A stretch of 64,000 nt of DNA from Dyella sp. OK004 (GCF_900114495.1 NZ_FOZI01000001.1:1135469-1199468); one strand, 5' to 3'. Shown: positions 49,563-59,642, numbered from the stretch's first letter. Notes: generated by a model not told the origin, from the letters alone. Made by a program: numbers and translations.

Positions 49563-52397
49563 ATGCAACGACATATTCTCGCGGGCTCGATCCAGCAGGC
49601 GTTGTTTGTAGTCACCGTTTTTGCTTGCGCAGCCGCTTACAACAACGCCTACGCACAGGATGCGGCGGCGGCCCCGGGGGCTGCACCGGCAGCCGCGCAA
49701 GGAACACCGCCCGCCGATGCCGCCAAAGAAAAGAAAGATGGCAAGGAAGTGGTGCAGTTGAACGGTGTCAGCGTCACTGGCCAGCTAGCTTCCATCCGCC
49801 GCGCGCAGGCGATCAAGCAGGACGCGACCGGCGTGGTGGATGCCGTCTCGGCGGAGGAAGCCGGCAAATTTCCCGACCCTAATGTCGCCGATGCTCTGCA
49901 GCGTGTACCCGGCGTTGCGGTGGATCGCGCCGGCGGCGAATCCAGCCGCATCACCGTGCGCGGCTTTGGTCCCGACTTCGTCAATGTATTGCTCAACGGC
50001 CGCACCATGGCCACGGACGCAACAGATCGCGCGTTCAATTTCGACATTCTGCCTTCGCAGCTGATCAGCACCGCCGAAGTGAGGAAAACCGCGTCGGCCG
50101 ATGTGGCCGAGGGCGGCATCGGCGGCACCGTCAACATCATCACTGCGCGTCCGCTGGACATGAAAGGCTTCCATGCGTCGGCCAGCCTGGCCGGCGTCAA
50201 CGACAGCCTCAAGGCGAGCCCCACCGGCGGCATCACGCCGCGCGCATCGATGCTGTTGAGCAATACCAATGCGGACGGCACCTTCGGCTGGTTGATCGCG
50301 GGCATGTACGACCGGCGCGATCACCGCGAGCAGTCGATGAACACCTCGGGCTGGATCACCGGCCTCAACTACAGCCAGATCAATCCGGCCTATACCAACA
50401 TCGCCTTGCCGCAGACGCTGTCCGGCTCGGACTTCGTGCAAACCCGTACCCGGCGCGGCATCAGCGGCGCCATCGACTGGAAGCCGATCGAGAACCTGAC
50501 CATCAAGCTCGACACGATGATCTCGAACTACAAGATCGACTCGAAATTCCACGCGTTCGGCTCGTACATGAATACCAGCGACGTGCAGGCGCTTACTGCC
50601 GACGGCAATGGCACTGCATTGAGTTATACGCGCGGCAACACCGGTGTGCTGGCCAACGACTACATCGAAGAGAGCAATCCCCGTAACGCCTACAACGAAC
50701 AGACCGGCCTCAACATCGCCTACCAGATCAACAACTCCACCGTTATCGACTGGGATACGGCGGTGTCACGCGCCTGGAACAAGGCGTCAGCCGATGGCTA
50801 CTTCTTTGTGGTCGGCACGCGCAATACTGGTGTGAACCCGATGTGGACCAACAACGGCTCGTCGCAGATGCCGAGCTACAGCAACCTCATCTCGACCACC
50901 GACACCACAAACCTGCGCGCGCATTGCTGCAACCTCGGCGGCGAGTCGCCGAATGTCAGTGACCGTATTCTGCAGAGCAAGCTGCATCTCGGCAAAAGCT
51001 TTACCCAAGGCGTGCTGGCCCAGCTCGATTTCGGTGTGGAAGGCTTGAAGCGCACCAAGACCGAGGTGACCTGGCGTACGCCGAACAGCTTGTTCTGCGG
51101 TGAGTACTGCGGTTACGTCGCCGCGATTCCCGGCAGCGCCATCAACGCGCGCATCTATAACGCGGGCAAGATGGTCGACGGCATCTCACCGGGCTACCCC
51201 ACCCAGTGGCTCACCTACGACGTCCCCAAGATGCTGGCCTATCTGGCGAGCCCTGCCGCCTATAACCAGCTGCCCAATCCGGCCGCCTTCGCTGCCGCGC
51301 TGGCCGCGAATGGCGGCGGGTTCACGGCCAGGCCGGATGCGAGCAGCTACAGCCAGGTCGAGGAACGGACCAAGTCCGCGTATGCCAAGGCCAATTTCCA
51401 GGGCAACCTGATGGCCAAGCCGTGGACCCTGGAAGTCGGCCTGCGCTATAGCCAGACCGACACCACCTCGCGTGCTTATGCGGTGCCGTTGACGGCCATC
51501 ACGATCAACCCGAACGACACCAGCAATTCCATTCCGACCTATGGCTCGCTGGCACCCATATCGGCGACCGGCAGTTATTCCAACTGGTTGCCTTCGGCCA
51601 ACTTCAAGTGGAGCCTGCGCGACGACATCATCTTCCGTGCCGCCATCTCCAAGACCGTCACGCGCCCGGACCTGAGCAATCTCTCCGCCGCCACCAGCTA
51701 CAACTTCCGACCGGCGACGCAGGGCGTGACCGAGGGCAATACGGAGCTGAAACCCTATACGTCGAAGAACTACGACCTCGGGCTGGAATGGTATCTGTCG
51801 GACACCAGCTATCTGGCGATCGGCGGTTTCGAGAAGAAGGTGAGCAACTTCACCACCCTGGTCACCACCAAGACCACGATTCTCGGCTTTCCTTTTGACC
51901 TGACCCGGCCGATCAATCTGAACTCGGCGACCATCAAGGGCCTCGAAGCCGCCGCCACCTATCAGTTCACCTGGCTGCCCGCACCGTTCGACGGTCTGGG
52001 CGCTTCCGCCAACTACACCCACGTTTCCAGCAGCGCCTCCGCCAAGTCGAACGACGTCGGTAGCGGCGGCAAATTCGCGGTGCCGGGCATCGGCGATTCC
52101 GCCAACGTCAGCGGTTACTACGAGAAGGGTCCGTTCCAGATCCGCCTGGCCTACAACTGGCGCGATGCCTATCTGGAAACCATCTCCGGCGACGAGAGCC
52201 AGCCCACCACGGTCAAGGCCTACGGCCAGCTGGACATGAGCGCCAGCTACAAGCTGATGGATAACGTGTCGTTGTTCTTCGACGCCACCAACCTGACACG
52301 CGAAAAGATCTCCAAGTACCAGGTCTACACGAATCGGCCGTCGTATGCGGAAATCAACGGCAGGACGCTTTCCGCTGGTGTCCGGGCTTCGTGGTAA
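49563..52397 (+). CDS. TonB-dependent receptor of the plant-polysaccharide locus
   Basis: 944 residues with GAGGGGAGTGG upstream. Signal peptide up to YNNAYAQ, then an Ala/Pro/Lys linker, then the family's plug motifs GKFPDPNVADALQRVPGVAV and SSRITVRGFGPDFVNVLLNG. The barrel ends TLSAGVRASW. It is first in a gene row followed by GH35 and GH27 enzymes and should import arabinose/galactose-rich oligosaccharides. A second receptor closes the same locus at 61340. Confidence 0.93.
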   Translation: MQRHILAGSIQQALFVVTVFACAAAYNNAYAQDAAAAPGAAPAAAQGTPPADAAKEKKDGKEVVQLNGVSVTGQLASIRRAQAIKQDATGVVDAVSAEEAGKFPDPNVADALQRVPGVAVDRAGGESSRITVRGFGPDFVNVLLNGRTMATDATDRAFNFDILPSQLISTAEVRKTASADVAEGGIGGTVNIITARPLDMKGFHASASLAGVNDSLKASPTGGITPRASMLLSNTNADGTFGWLIAGMYDRRDHREQSMNTSGWITGLNYSQINPAYTNIALPQTLSGSDFVQTRTRRGISGAIDWKPIENLTIKLDTMISNYKIDSKFHAFGSYMNTSDVQALTADGNGTALSYTRGNTGVLANDYIEESNPRNAYNEQTGLNIAYQINNSTVIDWDTAVSRAWNKASADGYFFVVGTRNTGVNPMWTNNGSSQMPSYSNLISTTDTTNLRAHCCNLGGESPNVSDRILQSKLHLGKSFTQGVLAQLDFGVEGLKRTKTEVTWRTPNSLFCGEYCGYVAAIPGSAINARIYNAGKMVDGISPGYPTQWLTYDVPKMLAYLASPAAYNQLPNPAAFAAALAANGGGFTARPDASSYSQVEERTKSAYAKANFQGNLMAKPWTLEVGLRYSQTDTTSRAYAVPLTAITINPNDTSNSIPTYGSLAPISATGSYSNWLPSANFKWSLRDDIIFRAAISKTVTRPDLSNLSAATSYNFRPATQGVTEGNTELKPYTSKNYDLGLEWYLSDTSYLAIGGFEKKVSNFTTLVTTKTTILGFPFDLTRPINLNSATIKGLEAAATYQFTWLPAPFDGLGASANYTHVSSSASAKSNDVGSGGKFAVPGIGDSANVSGYYEKGPFQIRLAYNWRDAYLETISGDESQPTTVKAYGQLDMSASYKLMDNVSLFFDATNLTREKISKYQVYTNRPSYAEINGRTLSAGVRASW

Positions 52398-52460
52398 AGC
52401 ATCGCAACCAATGGCCAACCTGATTAGCGTTGAAGAATCTCGACTGCGCGCGCCGTTGAC

Positions 52461-52580
52461 TCCCTCCCCTGTTCACAGGGGAGGGCTGGGGAGGGGTGAG
52501 TACTTGAGAAAGCGCATCGGGAAAGGTTTTCGCAAGGGCTCACCCCCTCCCAACCTCCCCCTGCAAGCAGGGGGAGGAGA
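52461..52580. repeat. Double-hairpin dispersed repeat, copy 4
   Basis: CCCTCCCCTG-TTCA-CAGGGGAGGG, core with GGGTGAGTACTTGAGAAAGC, then CTCACCCCCTCCCAACC and CCTCCCCCTG-CAAG-CAGGGGGAGG. It fills the gap between the TonB receptor and the GH35 gene. Its last bases (GGGGGAGGAG) act as the apparent Shine-Dalgarno of the GH35 ATG at 52586. Confidence 0.85.
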
Positions 52581-52585
52581 AAACC

Positions 52586-54535
52586 ATGGCAGCTGAGACA
52601 CGACGCCAACCAGAACGGCCAATGACGGGACGACATCGATTCATGAGTAGCGCGAGCTCTGTATTTCCCCGCCCCACGACGCGACGGCTGCTGCATGCAG
52701 CAGCCAGCCTTTCCCTCGCACTGGCATGCACCGCCAGCTTTGCCGATGCGCCGGCCGTGAGCACAGCCGCCCACACCATGCGCATCGACCACGGCAGCTT
52801 CATGCTCGACGGCAAGCCGTTCCGGATCATTTCCGGCGACATGCACTACCTGCGCATCCCCCGCGAGTACTGGCCGGCGCGCCTGAAGATGGCCAAGGCG
52901 ATGGGCCTCAACACCATCACCACCTATGTGTTCTGGAACGCGCACGAGGCTACTCCCGGCACCTATGACTTCTCCGGCCAGAACGACGTTGCCGAGTTCA
53001 TTCGCGAAGCGCAGAAGGAAGGCTTGTACGTCATCCTCCGTCCGGGTCCCTATGTGTGCTCGGAATGGGAGCTCGGCGGCTTGCCCGCGTGGCTGCTGAA
53101 GGACAAGCCCGCCAAGTTGCGCACGCTCGACCCCGCTTTTATGCAACCGACGCAACGCTGGCTACATCGTCTCGGGCAGGAACTCGCGCCGCTGCAGCTC
53201 GCCAACGGCGGCAACATCATCGCGGTGCAGGTGGAGAACGAGTACGCCAGCTTCGGTGAGGACCACGCCTATCTGGACCAGATCCGTCAGCTATTGATGC
53301 AGAGCGGTTTCGACAAGTCGCTGCTATTTACTTCGGACAACACCGATCCCGGCAAGAACGGTTTGACTGATCTGCTACAGGTAATCAATTTCGGCACCGG
53401 CAACGCCGAGAAGAAATTCGCCGAGTTTGAAAAGCGACAGCCGCAAGGGCCGTACATGGCGGGCGAGTACTGGGCTGGCTGGTTCGATCATTGGGGAGCG
53501 CCCCATCAGACCGGCGACGCCAAAGTCGAAGCCAGCGAAGTATCCTGGATGCTCAAGCGCGGCTACTCCGTCAACCTGTACATGTTTCATGGCGGCACCT
53601 CGTTCGGCTGGATGAACGGCGCCAACTGGGACAAGGACAACTATCAACCCGACGTCACCAGCTACGACTACGACGCGCCGTTGAATGAAAGCGGCCGGCC
53701 GACGCCGAAGTACTACGCCATGCGCAAAGCGATCGCCGATGCCACCGGGGTCAAGCCACCAGCCATACCGGCGACACCGGGGACGCAGGCGATCGATGGC
53801 ATCAAGCTCGGCGAGTCGGCCTCATTCTGGGACAACCTGCCCGTTCCTGTCAGCGCCCCCGAGCCGCGCGCCATGGAAGATCTCGATCAGTCCTACGGCT
53901 ACATCCTGTATCGGAAAGTCATCGCTGCCGACCGACCAGGCGATCTGGTGATTCACGGACTGCACGACTACGCCGCGGTGTACGTGAACCAGACATTGGC
54001 CGGTACGCTGGACCGCCGCTTGAAGCAGGACACGCTGGCGATCAAGGTCGCCAAGGGCGACACCCTGGACATCCTTGTCGAGAACACCGGCCGCATCAAT
54101 TTCAGTACGGAAATGCTCAAGGAGCGCAAAGGCATTCTGGGCGAGGTCGCCTTGCGCGGCGAAACCCTGCACGACTGGAAGATCTACTCGCTGCCGCTGG
54201 CACACATCGACGGCTTTGCTTACAGCAACAAGCCGTGCCGCCGCGGCCCGTGCTTCTATCGGGGCAGCTTCAACGCGCCGGTAGCGGGGCATGCATCGGC
54301 GGATACCTTCCTCGACACCGCCGGACTCAATAAAGGCTTTGTCTGGTTGAACAAGCGGCCGCTGGGGCGCAGCTGGAAGATCGGCCCGCAGCGCACCTTG
54401 TACGTACCCGGCGCCTGGCTCAAGAACCAGGGCAACCAGCTCGTCGTGTTCGACATGTTCGGTACGGACCACACCACTCTGCGGACAGTGAAACAACCCA
54501 TCCTGGATGCGCCGCCGTCGGAAGCGGCGCCCTGA
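52586..54535 (+). CDS. GH35 beta-galactosidase
   Basis: 649 residues, releasing terminal beta-galactose, probably in the periplasm. The GH35 barrel starts FMLDGKPFRIISGDMHYLRI. The acid/base Glu is in AVQVENEYASFG and the nucleophile Glu in MAGEYWAGWFDHWG. C-terminal beta-sandwich domains follow (LNKGFVWLNKRPLGRSWKIG). ATG 52586 uses a ribosome-binding site made by repeat copy 4; ATG 52643 (MSSASSVFPRPTTRRLLHAA) would give a more usual signal peptide. It is next to GH27, so the pair can strip beta- and alpha-galactose from side chains. Confidence 0.92.
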   Translation: MAAETRRQPERPMTGRHRFMSSASSVFPRPTTRRLLHAAASLSLALACTASFADAPAVSTAAHTMRIDHGSFMLDGKPFRIISGDMHYLRIPREYWPARLKMAKAMGLNTITTYVFWNAHEATPGTYDFSGQNDVAEFIREAQKEGLYVILRPGPYVCSEWELGGLPAWLLKDKPAKLRTLDPAFMQPTQRWLHRLGQELAPLQLANGGNIIAVQVENEYASFGEDHAYLDQIRQLLMQSGFDKSLLFTSDNTDPGKNGLTDLLQVINFGTGNAEKKFAEFEKRQPQGPYMAGEYWAGWFDHWGAPHQTGDAKVEASEVSWMLKRGYSVNLYMFHGGTSFGWMNGANWDKDNYQPDVTSYDYDAPLNESGRPTPKYYAMRKAIADATGVKPPAIPATPGTQAIDGIKLGESASFWDNLPVPVSAPEPRAMEDLDQSYGYILYRKVIAADRPGDLVIHGLHDYAAVYVNQTLAGTLDRRLKQDTLAIKVAKGDTLDILVENTGRINFSTEMLKERKGILGEVALRGETLHDWKIYSLPLAHIDGFAYSNKPCRRGPCFYRGSFNAPVAGHASADTFLDTAGLNKGFVWLNKRPLGRSWKIGPQRTLYVPGAWLKNQGNQLVVFDMFGTDHTTLRTVKQPILDAPPSEAAP

Positions 54536-54599
54536 AGCAACACCTGCGCCCCCCGCACACCCCCAACCCTTTTGAATTGCAGCCGCTTGGAGAGACTCG

Positions 54600-55820
54600 A
54601 TGAAAGGCACCCTGTCAACGATGGCCCGTATAGCGCCGCTCCGCATGGCGATGTTGTCCGCCTGTGTATTCGCCACTGCCGCCGGCGCGGAAGAGGCCAA
54701 GAAAGTCGAGTTCAACGCCGATACGCCGCAGATGGGTTTCAACAACTGGAACTCCACGCACTGCCGCGATGAATTCAACGACGACATGATCCGCGGCGTG
54801 GCCGACAAGCTGATCAGCACCGGACTGCGCGACGCAGGCTATCGCCACATCAATCTCGACGACTGCTGGGCCGACTGGAAGCGCGACAAGAACGGCAGCC
54901 TGCAACCCAACCTCAAGCGCTTCCCGCACGGCATCAAGGCGCTGGCCGACTACGTCCACGAACGCGGCTTCGCCTTCGGCCTTTATTCCAGCGCGGGCAC
55001 CAACACTTGCGAACCGCACCAGGCCAATCGCGGCTTTCCCGGTGGGCTCGGTCACGAAAAACAGGACGCGGCGTACTTCGCTTCGGTGGGTGCGGACTAC
55101 CTGAAGTACGACAACTGCAATAACGAAAAGAAACCCGCCAAGGAGCGCTACCGCGCCATGGGCGAGGCCCTGCGCGCCACCGGCAAGCCGATCTTCTACA
55201 GCCTGTGCGAATGGGGCGAGAACAAAGCCTGGCTGTGGGCCACCGATCCCGCCGTCGGTGCATCCTCATGGCGCACCACCGGCGACATCAGCGACAACTA
55301 CGCCTCAATGCTGAAGATCTTCAAAGAGAACGTGGTGCTCGATGCCTACGCCGGCCCCGGCCACTGGAACGATCCGGACATGCTCGAAGTCGGCAACGGC
55401 GGTATGACCGATGTGGAGTACCGCTCTCATTTCAGTCTGTGGTCGATCATGGCCGCACCGCTGCTGATCGGCACCGACATCCGCAAGATCAAGCCTGACG
55501 CGCTGGAGATCCTGCTCAACAAGGATGTGATAGCGGTGAATCAGGACCCGCTCGGCGTGCAGGGCAAGCAGGTGAGCGATGCCAAGGGTATCCATGTAAT
55601 CGTCAAGCCGCTCAAGGATGGCAGCCGCGCCGTTGCGGTATTCAACGAAGCCGATGCGGCACAGGACGTTGCTGTGAGCGCCAAGGAGCTTGGTCTGCAG
55701 GCGTCGACCAAGTACCGCATGCGCGACCTTTGGCAGCATCGTGATGCGCAGGGTGACGGCTCGATCAAACTACGACTGGAGCCGCACGCGACGGCCATGT
55801 ATCGCATCTCCGCGCAGTAA
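54600..55820 (+). CDS. GH27 alpha-galactosidase
   Basis: 406 residues with signal peptide (MAMLSACVFATAAGAEEA). GH27 motifs: MGFNNWNSTHC at the start of the barrel, the nucleophile Asp in DYLKYDNCNN and the acid/base Asp in SSWRTTGDISDN. A small beta domain (AVAVFNEADAAQDVAV) ends the protein. It removes alpha-galactose (or beta-L-arabinopyranose, which some family members accept). It begins 64 bp after the GH35 stop, same direction, likely one operon. Confidence 0.93.
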   Translation: MKGTLSTMARIAPLRMAMLSACVFATAAGAEEAKKVEFNADTPQMGFNNWNSTHCRDEFNDDMIRGVADKLISTGLRDAGYRHINLDDCWADWKRDKNGSLQPNLKRFPHGIKALADYVHERGFAFGLYSSAGTNTCEPHQANRGFPGGLGHEKQDAAYFASVGADYLKYDNCNNEKKPAKERYRAMGEALRATGKPIFYSLCEWGENKAWLWATDPAVGASSWRTTGDISDNYASMLKIFKENVVLDAYAGPGHWNDPDMLEVGNGGMTDVEYRSHFSLWSIMAAPLLIGTDIRKIKPDALEILLNKDVIAVNQDPLGVQGKQVSDAKGIHVIVKPLKDGSRAVAVFNEADAAQDVAVSAKELGLQASTKYRMRDLWQHRDAQGDGSIKLRLEPHATAMYRISAQ

Positions 55821-55890
55821 GGCTTCAGTCTGGGATTGAATGCAAAGAGGCATGGATGCCCATGCCGGACACCTCGAACCAATTGTCGAG

Positions 55891-55922
55891 CTCGTCATCC
55901 CGGCGAAAGCCGGGATGACGAG
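55891..55922. repeat. REP-like palindromic repeat, copy 2
   Basis: CTCGTCATCCCGGC-GAAA-GCCGGGATGACGAG, the same element as at 20135-20166 with one base changed. A partial third copy (GCTCGTCATCCTGCG) follows at 55953. It lies between the GH27 gene and the GntR gene and could also stop transcription. Confidence 0.85.
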
Positions 55923-56111
55923 TAAGGAGAGGTTTTTCGAGGTTCTAACGAAGCTCGTCATCCTGCGTTTTTGTGCTTCAAGACTTTGCGGTCCATGACA
56001 TCTGGCAAGTTCACAGTAGAGTGCTTACTGTATGACAAATGCCCGGTGTCGACGAAAGCACCATCCGGGCGTGTCGCTCTCAGCAAGCAGCATCACGAGG
56101 AAGGCCATTTC

Positions 56112-56837
56112 ATGAGGAAGCCGAACGCCGTCCGCAATCTTTACGGACACGTGATGCACGAAATCGGTCAGCGCATTATCAGCGGCAAGGTACGGCCCGG
56201 CGAGGTGCTGCCGCGTGAGGAAACGCTCGCCGAAAGCATGCAAGTCAGCCGTACGGCGTTGCGCGAAGCCATGAAAGTGCTTTCCGCCAAGGGGCTGATC
56301 GAGTCACGCGCCGGCGTAGGCGCGCGTGTACTGGAGCAGCGCTTCTGGAACCAGCTCGATGCCGATGTGCTGACCTGGCGTTGCGCCTCGATGCCCACCG
56401 ACGATTTCGTCGACAAGCTGGTGGAGATGCGCGAGATCATCGAACCCGCTGCCGCGGCATCCGCCGCGCGTCGTCGCACGGCGGAACAACTGGCGGATAT
56501 CGAAACAGCCTATAAGGCGATGGACGCGGCACAGACACTCGATGCCTGGGCCGAAGCGGATCTGCAATTCCACGATGCCGTACTGCAAGCCACCGGCAAC
56601 GAACTGATGACATCGCTGTTCTCGGTGGTGGAGAGCGCGCTCGGCACGTTCTTCGTGCTTTCCGCGCGCACCGCGAGCAACTTCAAGTATTCGCTGCCGC
56701 ATCACCAGAAAGTACTGGAAGCGATTCGCCGCAAGCAGCCGGAAGTCGCGCGCAAAGCCATGCTGGCGATGATCGCGGACTCCCAGTCGAACCTGCAGCA
56801 GCATCGCAGCCGGGCGCGCAAAAAGGCGCACACGTAA
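56112..56837 (+). CDS. GntR-family (FadR subfamily) regulator
   Basis: 241 residues from ATG 56112, with AGGAAGG upstream. The winged HTH reads LPREETLAESMQVSRTALRE followed by AMKVLSAKGLIESRAGVGAR. The FCD effector domain is helical and holds the metal-binding residues expected of the group (ADLQFHDAVLQATGN, FKYSLPHHQKVLEAI). FadR-type regulators commonly sense sugar acids such as galactonate or gluconate. Placed inside the carbohydrate locus, it probably controls it, responding to a galactose- or arabinose-derived metabolite. Confidence 0.9.
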   Translation: MRKPNAVRNLYGHVMHEIGQRIISGKVRPGEVLPREETLAESMQVSRTALREAMKVLSAKGLIESRAGVGARVLEQRFWNQLDADVLTWRCASMPTDDFVDKLVEMREIIEPAAAASAARRRTAEQLADIETAYKAMDAAQTLDAWAEADLQFHDAVLQATGNELMTSLFSVVESALGTFFVLSARTASNFKYSLPHHQKVLEAIRRKQPEVARKAMLAMIADSQSNLQQHRSRARKKAHT

Positions 56838-56875
56838 AGCTGCTGCATGTCTCCTCCCGCCTGCATGGCAGGGAG

Positions 56876-57850
56876 TTACCTCGATTCACCACCGGGCTCA
56901 CCGAACACCGGCATCCCTTTGGCGTCCCAATGGAACGGCTGGATGCGCGGTGCACGGCGCGGCGTGCATTTCCAGTCCGGCCCGCCGTTGGCGTGATAGA
57001 TGATCCAGTCCCTGCCATCGGCGGTTTTGAAGAAGCCGTTGTGGCCGGGCGCGTAGATACTGTTTCGTGGCGAGCTGGCAAACACCGGCCCGGGTGACTT
57101 TTTCCAGGATGCGGGATCGGTCAGATCGGCCTTGCCGTCGGCCGTCAGCAAACCCAGCGCGTAGTGATCCGACCAGCAGGCGCTGGCGGAATAGGTGAGG
57201 AAGACCTTGCCGCCTGGTCCCGCGAGAAACTCCGGCGCTTCGAGAATCTTGCGGCCACCCTGCATCTCCCACGTATAGGTCGGCGCCGCGATATCGACCT
57301 GCTTTTCTCCCAGCGTCCATGGATTGGTCATCGGCACGATGATCAGATCGCTGTGGTCGTCGACGTAGGCCGAATAGACAAAGTAGCGATGTTCGCCATG
57401 CTCGAACACCGTGCCGTCGATGCCGGTATGCGCAGTCTTCAGCATGCCCTTGTCGATCCACTCGCCGGTGGTCGGATCCGGCGACGCGTTTTCCAGCACA
57501 AACACATGCCGATGCGTGTCGTCGTTATGCGCCTTGTCGGCGGCGGTGTAATACAGGTACCACTTGCCGTCGAGGAAATGCAGCTCCGGCGCCCACACCG
57601 ACGCAGAGTTGGCGCCTTGCGCCGGAGGGCGCCACACCACCACCGATGGCGCTTCACCAAGGCGTTGCATGTCAGTGGTCTTCCACAGCGCGATGCGGTC
57701 GCCGAGCGTGTGCGTGTAGTAGTAGGTTCCGTCGCGCTGGGTTACCCAGGGGTCGGGGCCAGAGGGGAGTAGGGGTTGGCCGGCGCGCGAGGCGGTTGCG
57801 CCGAATGCGGTAGTAGCGATTACCAACAGCCATGCAGCAAAAACTTTCAT
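56876..57850 (-). CDS. GH43-family glycosidase (arabinosidase type)
   Basis: 324 residues from ATG 57850 (MKVFAAWLLVIATTAFGATA, signal peptide). Five-bladed propeller signatures: the general base Asp in SGPDPWVTQRDG, the pKa-modulating Asp in HTGIDGTVFE and the acid Glu in ILEAPEFLAGPGG. Members remove alpha-L-arabinofuranose or beta-xylose. With the neighbouring sialidase-fold enzymes this points to arabinan or arabinogalactan. The open frame upstream enters a repeat and should be ignored. Confidence 0.88.
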   Translation of the reverse strand: MKVFAAWLLVIATTAFGATASRAGQPLLPSGPDPWVTQRDGTYYYTHTLGDRIALWKTTDMQRLGEAPSVVVWRPPAQGANSASVWAPELHFLDGKWYLYYTAADKAHNDDTHRHVFVLENASPDPTTGEWIDKGMLKTAHTGIDGTVFEHGEHRYFVYSAYVDDHSDLIIVPMTNPWTLGEKQVDIAAPTYTWEMQGGRKILEAPEFLAGPGGKVFLTYSASACWSDHYALGLLTADGKADLTDPASWKKSPGPVFASSPRNSIYAPGHNGFFKTADGRDWIIYHANGGPDWKCTPRRAPRIQPFHWDAKGMPVFGEPGGESR

Positions 57851-57873
57851 AGATGGATCAACTCCAAAGCCAA

Positions 57874-58019
57874 CTCCTTCTCCCCTCGGCGACCCGTAGA
57901 TAGTTCCCGTGGGAGAGAAGGTGCCGGCAGGCGGATGAGGGTTCGGCAGAGTGACTGCGATGAAGGCTTGCACAAGCCCTGAACCTTCACCCCAACCCCT
58001 CTCCCGATGGGAGAGGGGC
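57874..58019. repeat. Related double-hairpin repeat, divergent copy
   Basis: Same architecture as copies 1-4 but another sequence family: TTCTCCC...GGGAGAGAAGG with a TAGTTCCCGT loop, a core of about 75 bases, and CCCCTCTCCC-GAT-GGGAGAGGGG. It lies between the GH43 gene and the lectin-bearing hydrolase. Confidence 0.6.
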
Positions 58020-58043
58020 TAAAGCGCTTCGGGCGGGCGCTGA

Positions 58044-59606
58044 TCAATGCAGGATCCACTGCTGTGGAGCGAGACCATTGTCCGTCCATATCTGCAACTG
58101 CGTGCCGTGCGTCGTGGAACCCGCAGGATCATCCAGCATCAGCGATTCCGATGCCTGGTTCATCATTTTGTAGCTGCCGTTACCAAGATCAAAGAACATC
58201 CAGTTCTGGTTGGTGTTGTTCGCGCAGCCCCATAGCGTGACCTTGTTACCGGGCGTGGTACTGCCGCCTGTGTTGTCCACACACAACCCCGTCTGCTGAT
58301 TCTGGATACTGAACCAGCCGCCGCCCTTGGCATGCACGGTCCAGTTCTGCACCGGCGCGTTGTTGCAGTCCCACAGTTCGGCGCTGGTGTTGTTGGCGGT
58401 GGACCATCCGGTGTTGTCCAGACACAACGCCGGTGCCTGCACGCTCTGGAAGATGTAGGTGGCGTTGTCGGCCGGCAGCCGGTTCCATGCTTCGCTGGCG
58501 AAGTAGGTGATGCAGCCGCCGTTGAGGTAGTCAGAAGCCAGTTCGAGAATGCTCGATCCATCCGTGGCCGGCAGCAGCGCAGAGGAGTAGTTGGGGCAAT
58601 AGTTGTCGTACGCGGTCGGCACCTGCACCGGTGCATTGATGGTGTACCAGTTGCCGGTGCCATCGACATTGGTGTTGACGAACAGCACTTTGCCGTTCGA
58701 CGCCGACACGCTGCCGTTGGATTCGTACATCACCTGGCCCACCAGCAGGATCGCACCATTGCTGGACAACACCGACGGACTCCAGCGATTCAACGGCGCG
58801 TGCTCCAGATACTGGCCGCTCGCCGTCTGTACCTTGGTGCCCATATTGGTGGGATCGCCGTAATTCCAGCCGTCGGTCGAGCTACGCGAGAACACGGTAC
58901 AGGCTGCCGGCCCGCAGAGCTCATTGCTCATGAAGAAGTGACCATTGGGCAGCTTGCTGACAGTAATCATGCCGGGGCGGTCGCCCTGGATCGTGCTTCT
59001 GATCGTGTCCGTCTTGTCTTGCCAGGTCTGGCCGTTGTAGCTGCGGATCTGCACGAGCTTCTGGCTGCAACAGCTATCCGTTTCGTCGGACCAGAACATC
59101 ACCAGTGCGCCATCGTTGGCTACCGAGAACTCCGGCTCCCACAAGCCATGGCTGTTGTCGCCACCAAGAGCCGGCGTGCTGTGGTAACTCCAGCTCGCAC
59201 CCTGGTTGGTGCTGATATAGACCTCGATAGCCGGCGTGCCGTTGGAGAAATACGACGCCGCGGAAATCAACGTACCGGCTGCCAGCGAACCGACCTGCTG
59301 CGGCAGTTCGTACAGCGTGGCGCAACAGCGCTCCGAGCTGCCGGTGATGGTGGGCACGTTGCTCAGCAGACTCCAACTCGCGCCGTTGTCGGTGCTTTGG
59401 AAAATGATGCCGTTGGTGCTTGCGATCAGCCGGCCATAGGCCGATGAGGGGCCGTGAGTAAGACGGACCACGCGTGGATAAAGCGTGCTGCCCTGTAGCA
59501 CGGTTCCCGTGGCCGCGTGCACCGGTGCGATGCCGAAGCCAACCATCGCCAGTACAAGCAGGAACAGCCGGTTTCGCCAGTGTGACCAGAAGCTTGAGCG
59601 TTTCAT
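58044..59606 (-). CDS. Sialidase-fold exo-hydrolase with a ricin-type lectin domain
   Basis: 520 residues, with AAGGAGG five bases before the ATG and signal peptide LFLLVLAMVGFGIAPVHA. The first ~370 residues form a six-bladed propeller with Asp-box repeats (STDNGASWS, STNQGASWS) and conserved DNSHGLWEPEFSVANDG. The last ~130 residues are a ricin B domain with three QxW-type units (VQNWTVHAKG, NQNWMFFDLG, PQQWILH), a galactose-binding module. The propeller resembles GH93 exo-arabinanases more than true sialidases in this context, but I cannot separate them by eye. Exported, likely side-chain degrading. Confidence 0.75.
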   Translation of the reverse strand: MKRSSFWSHWRNRLFLLVLAMVGFGIAPVHAATGTVLQGSTLYPRVVRLTHGPSSAYGRLIASTNGIIFQSTDNGASWSLLSNVPTITGSSERCCATLYELPQQVGSLAAGTLISAASYFSNGTPAIEVYISTNQGASWSYHSTPALGGDNSHGLWEPEFSVANDGALVMFWSDETDSCCSQKLVQIRSYNGQTWQDKTDTIRSTIQGDRPGMITVSKLPNGHFFMSNELCGPAACTVFSRSSTDGWNYGDPTNMGTKVQTASGQYLEHAPLNRWSPSVLSSNGAILLVGQVMYESNGSVSASNGKVLFVNTNVDGTGNWYTINAPVQVPTAYDNYCPNYSSALLPATDGSSILELASDYLNGGCITYFASEAWNRLPADNATYIFQSVQAPALCLDNTGWSTANNTSAELWDCNNAPVQNWTVHAKGGGWFSIQNQQTGLCVDNTGGSTTPGNKVTLWGCANNTNQNWMFFDLGNGSYKMMNQASESLMLDDPAGSTTHGTQLQIWTDNGLAPQQWILH

Positions 59607-59642
59607 GCCAACCTCCTTCGCGTTACGGGTTTAGAAGTTTGT

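Noticed and set aside
58332-59447. Open plus-strand frame of 371 codons opposite the lectin-bearing hydrolase
   Set aside because: Antisense to a gene with clear signal peptide, Asp boxes and QxW repeats; no independent support.
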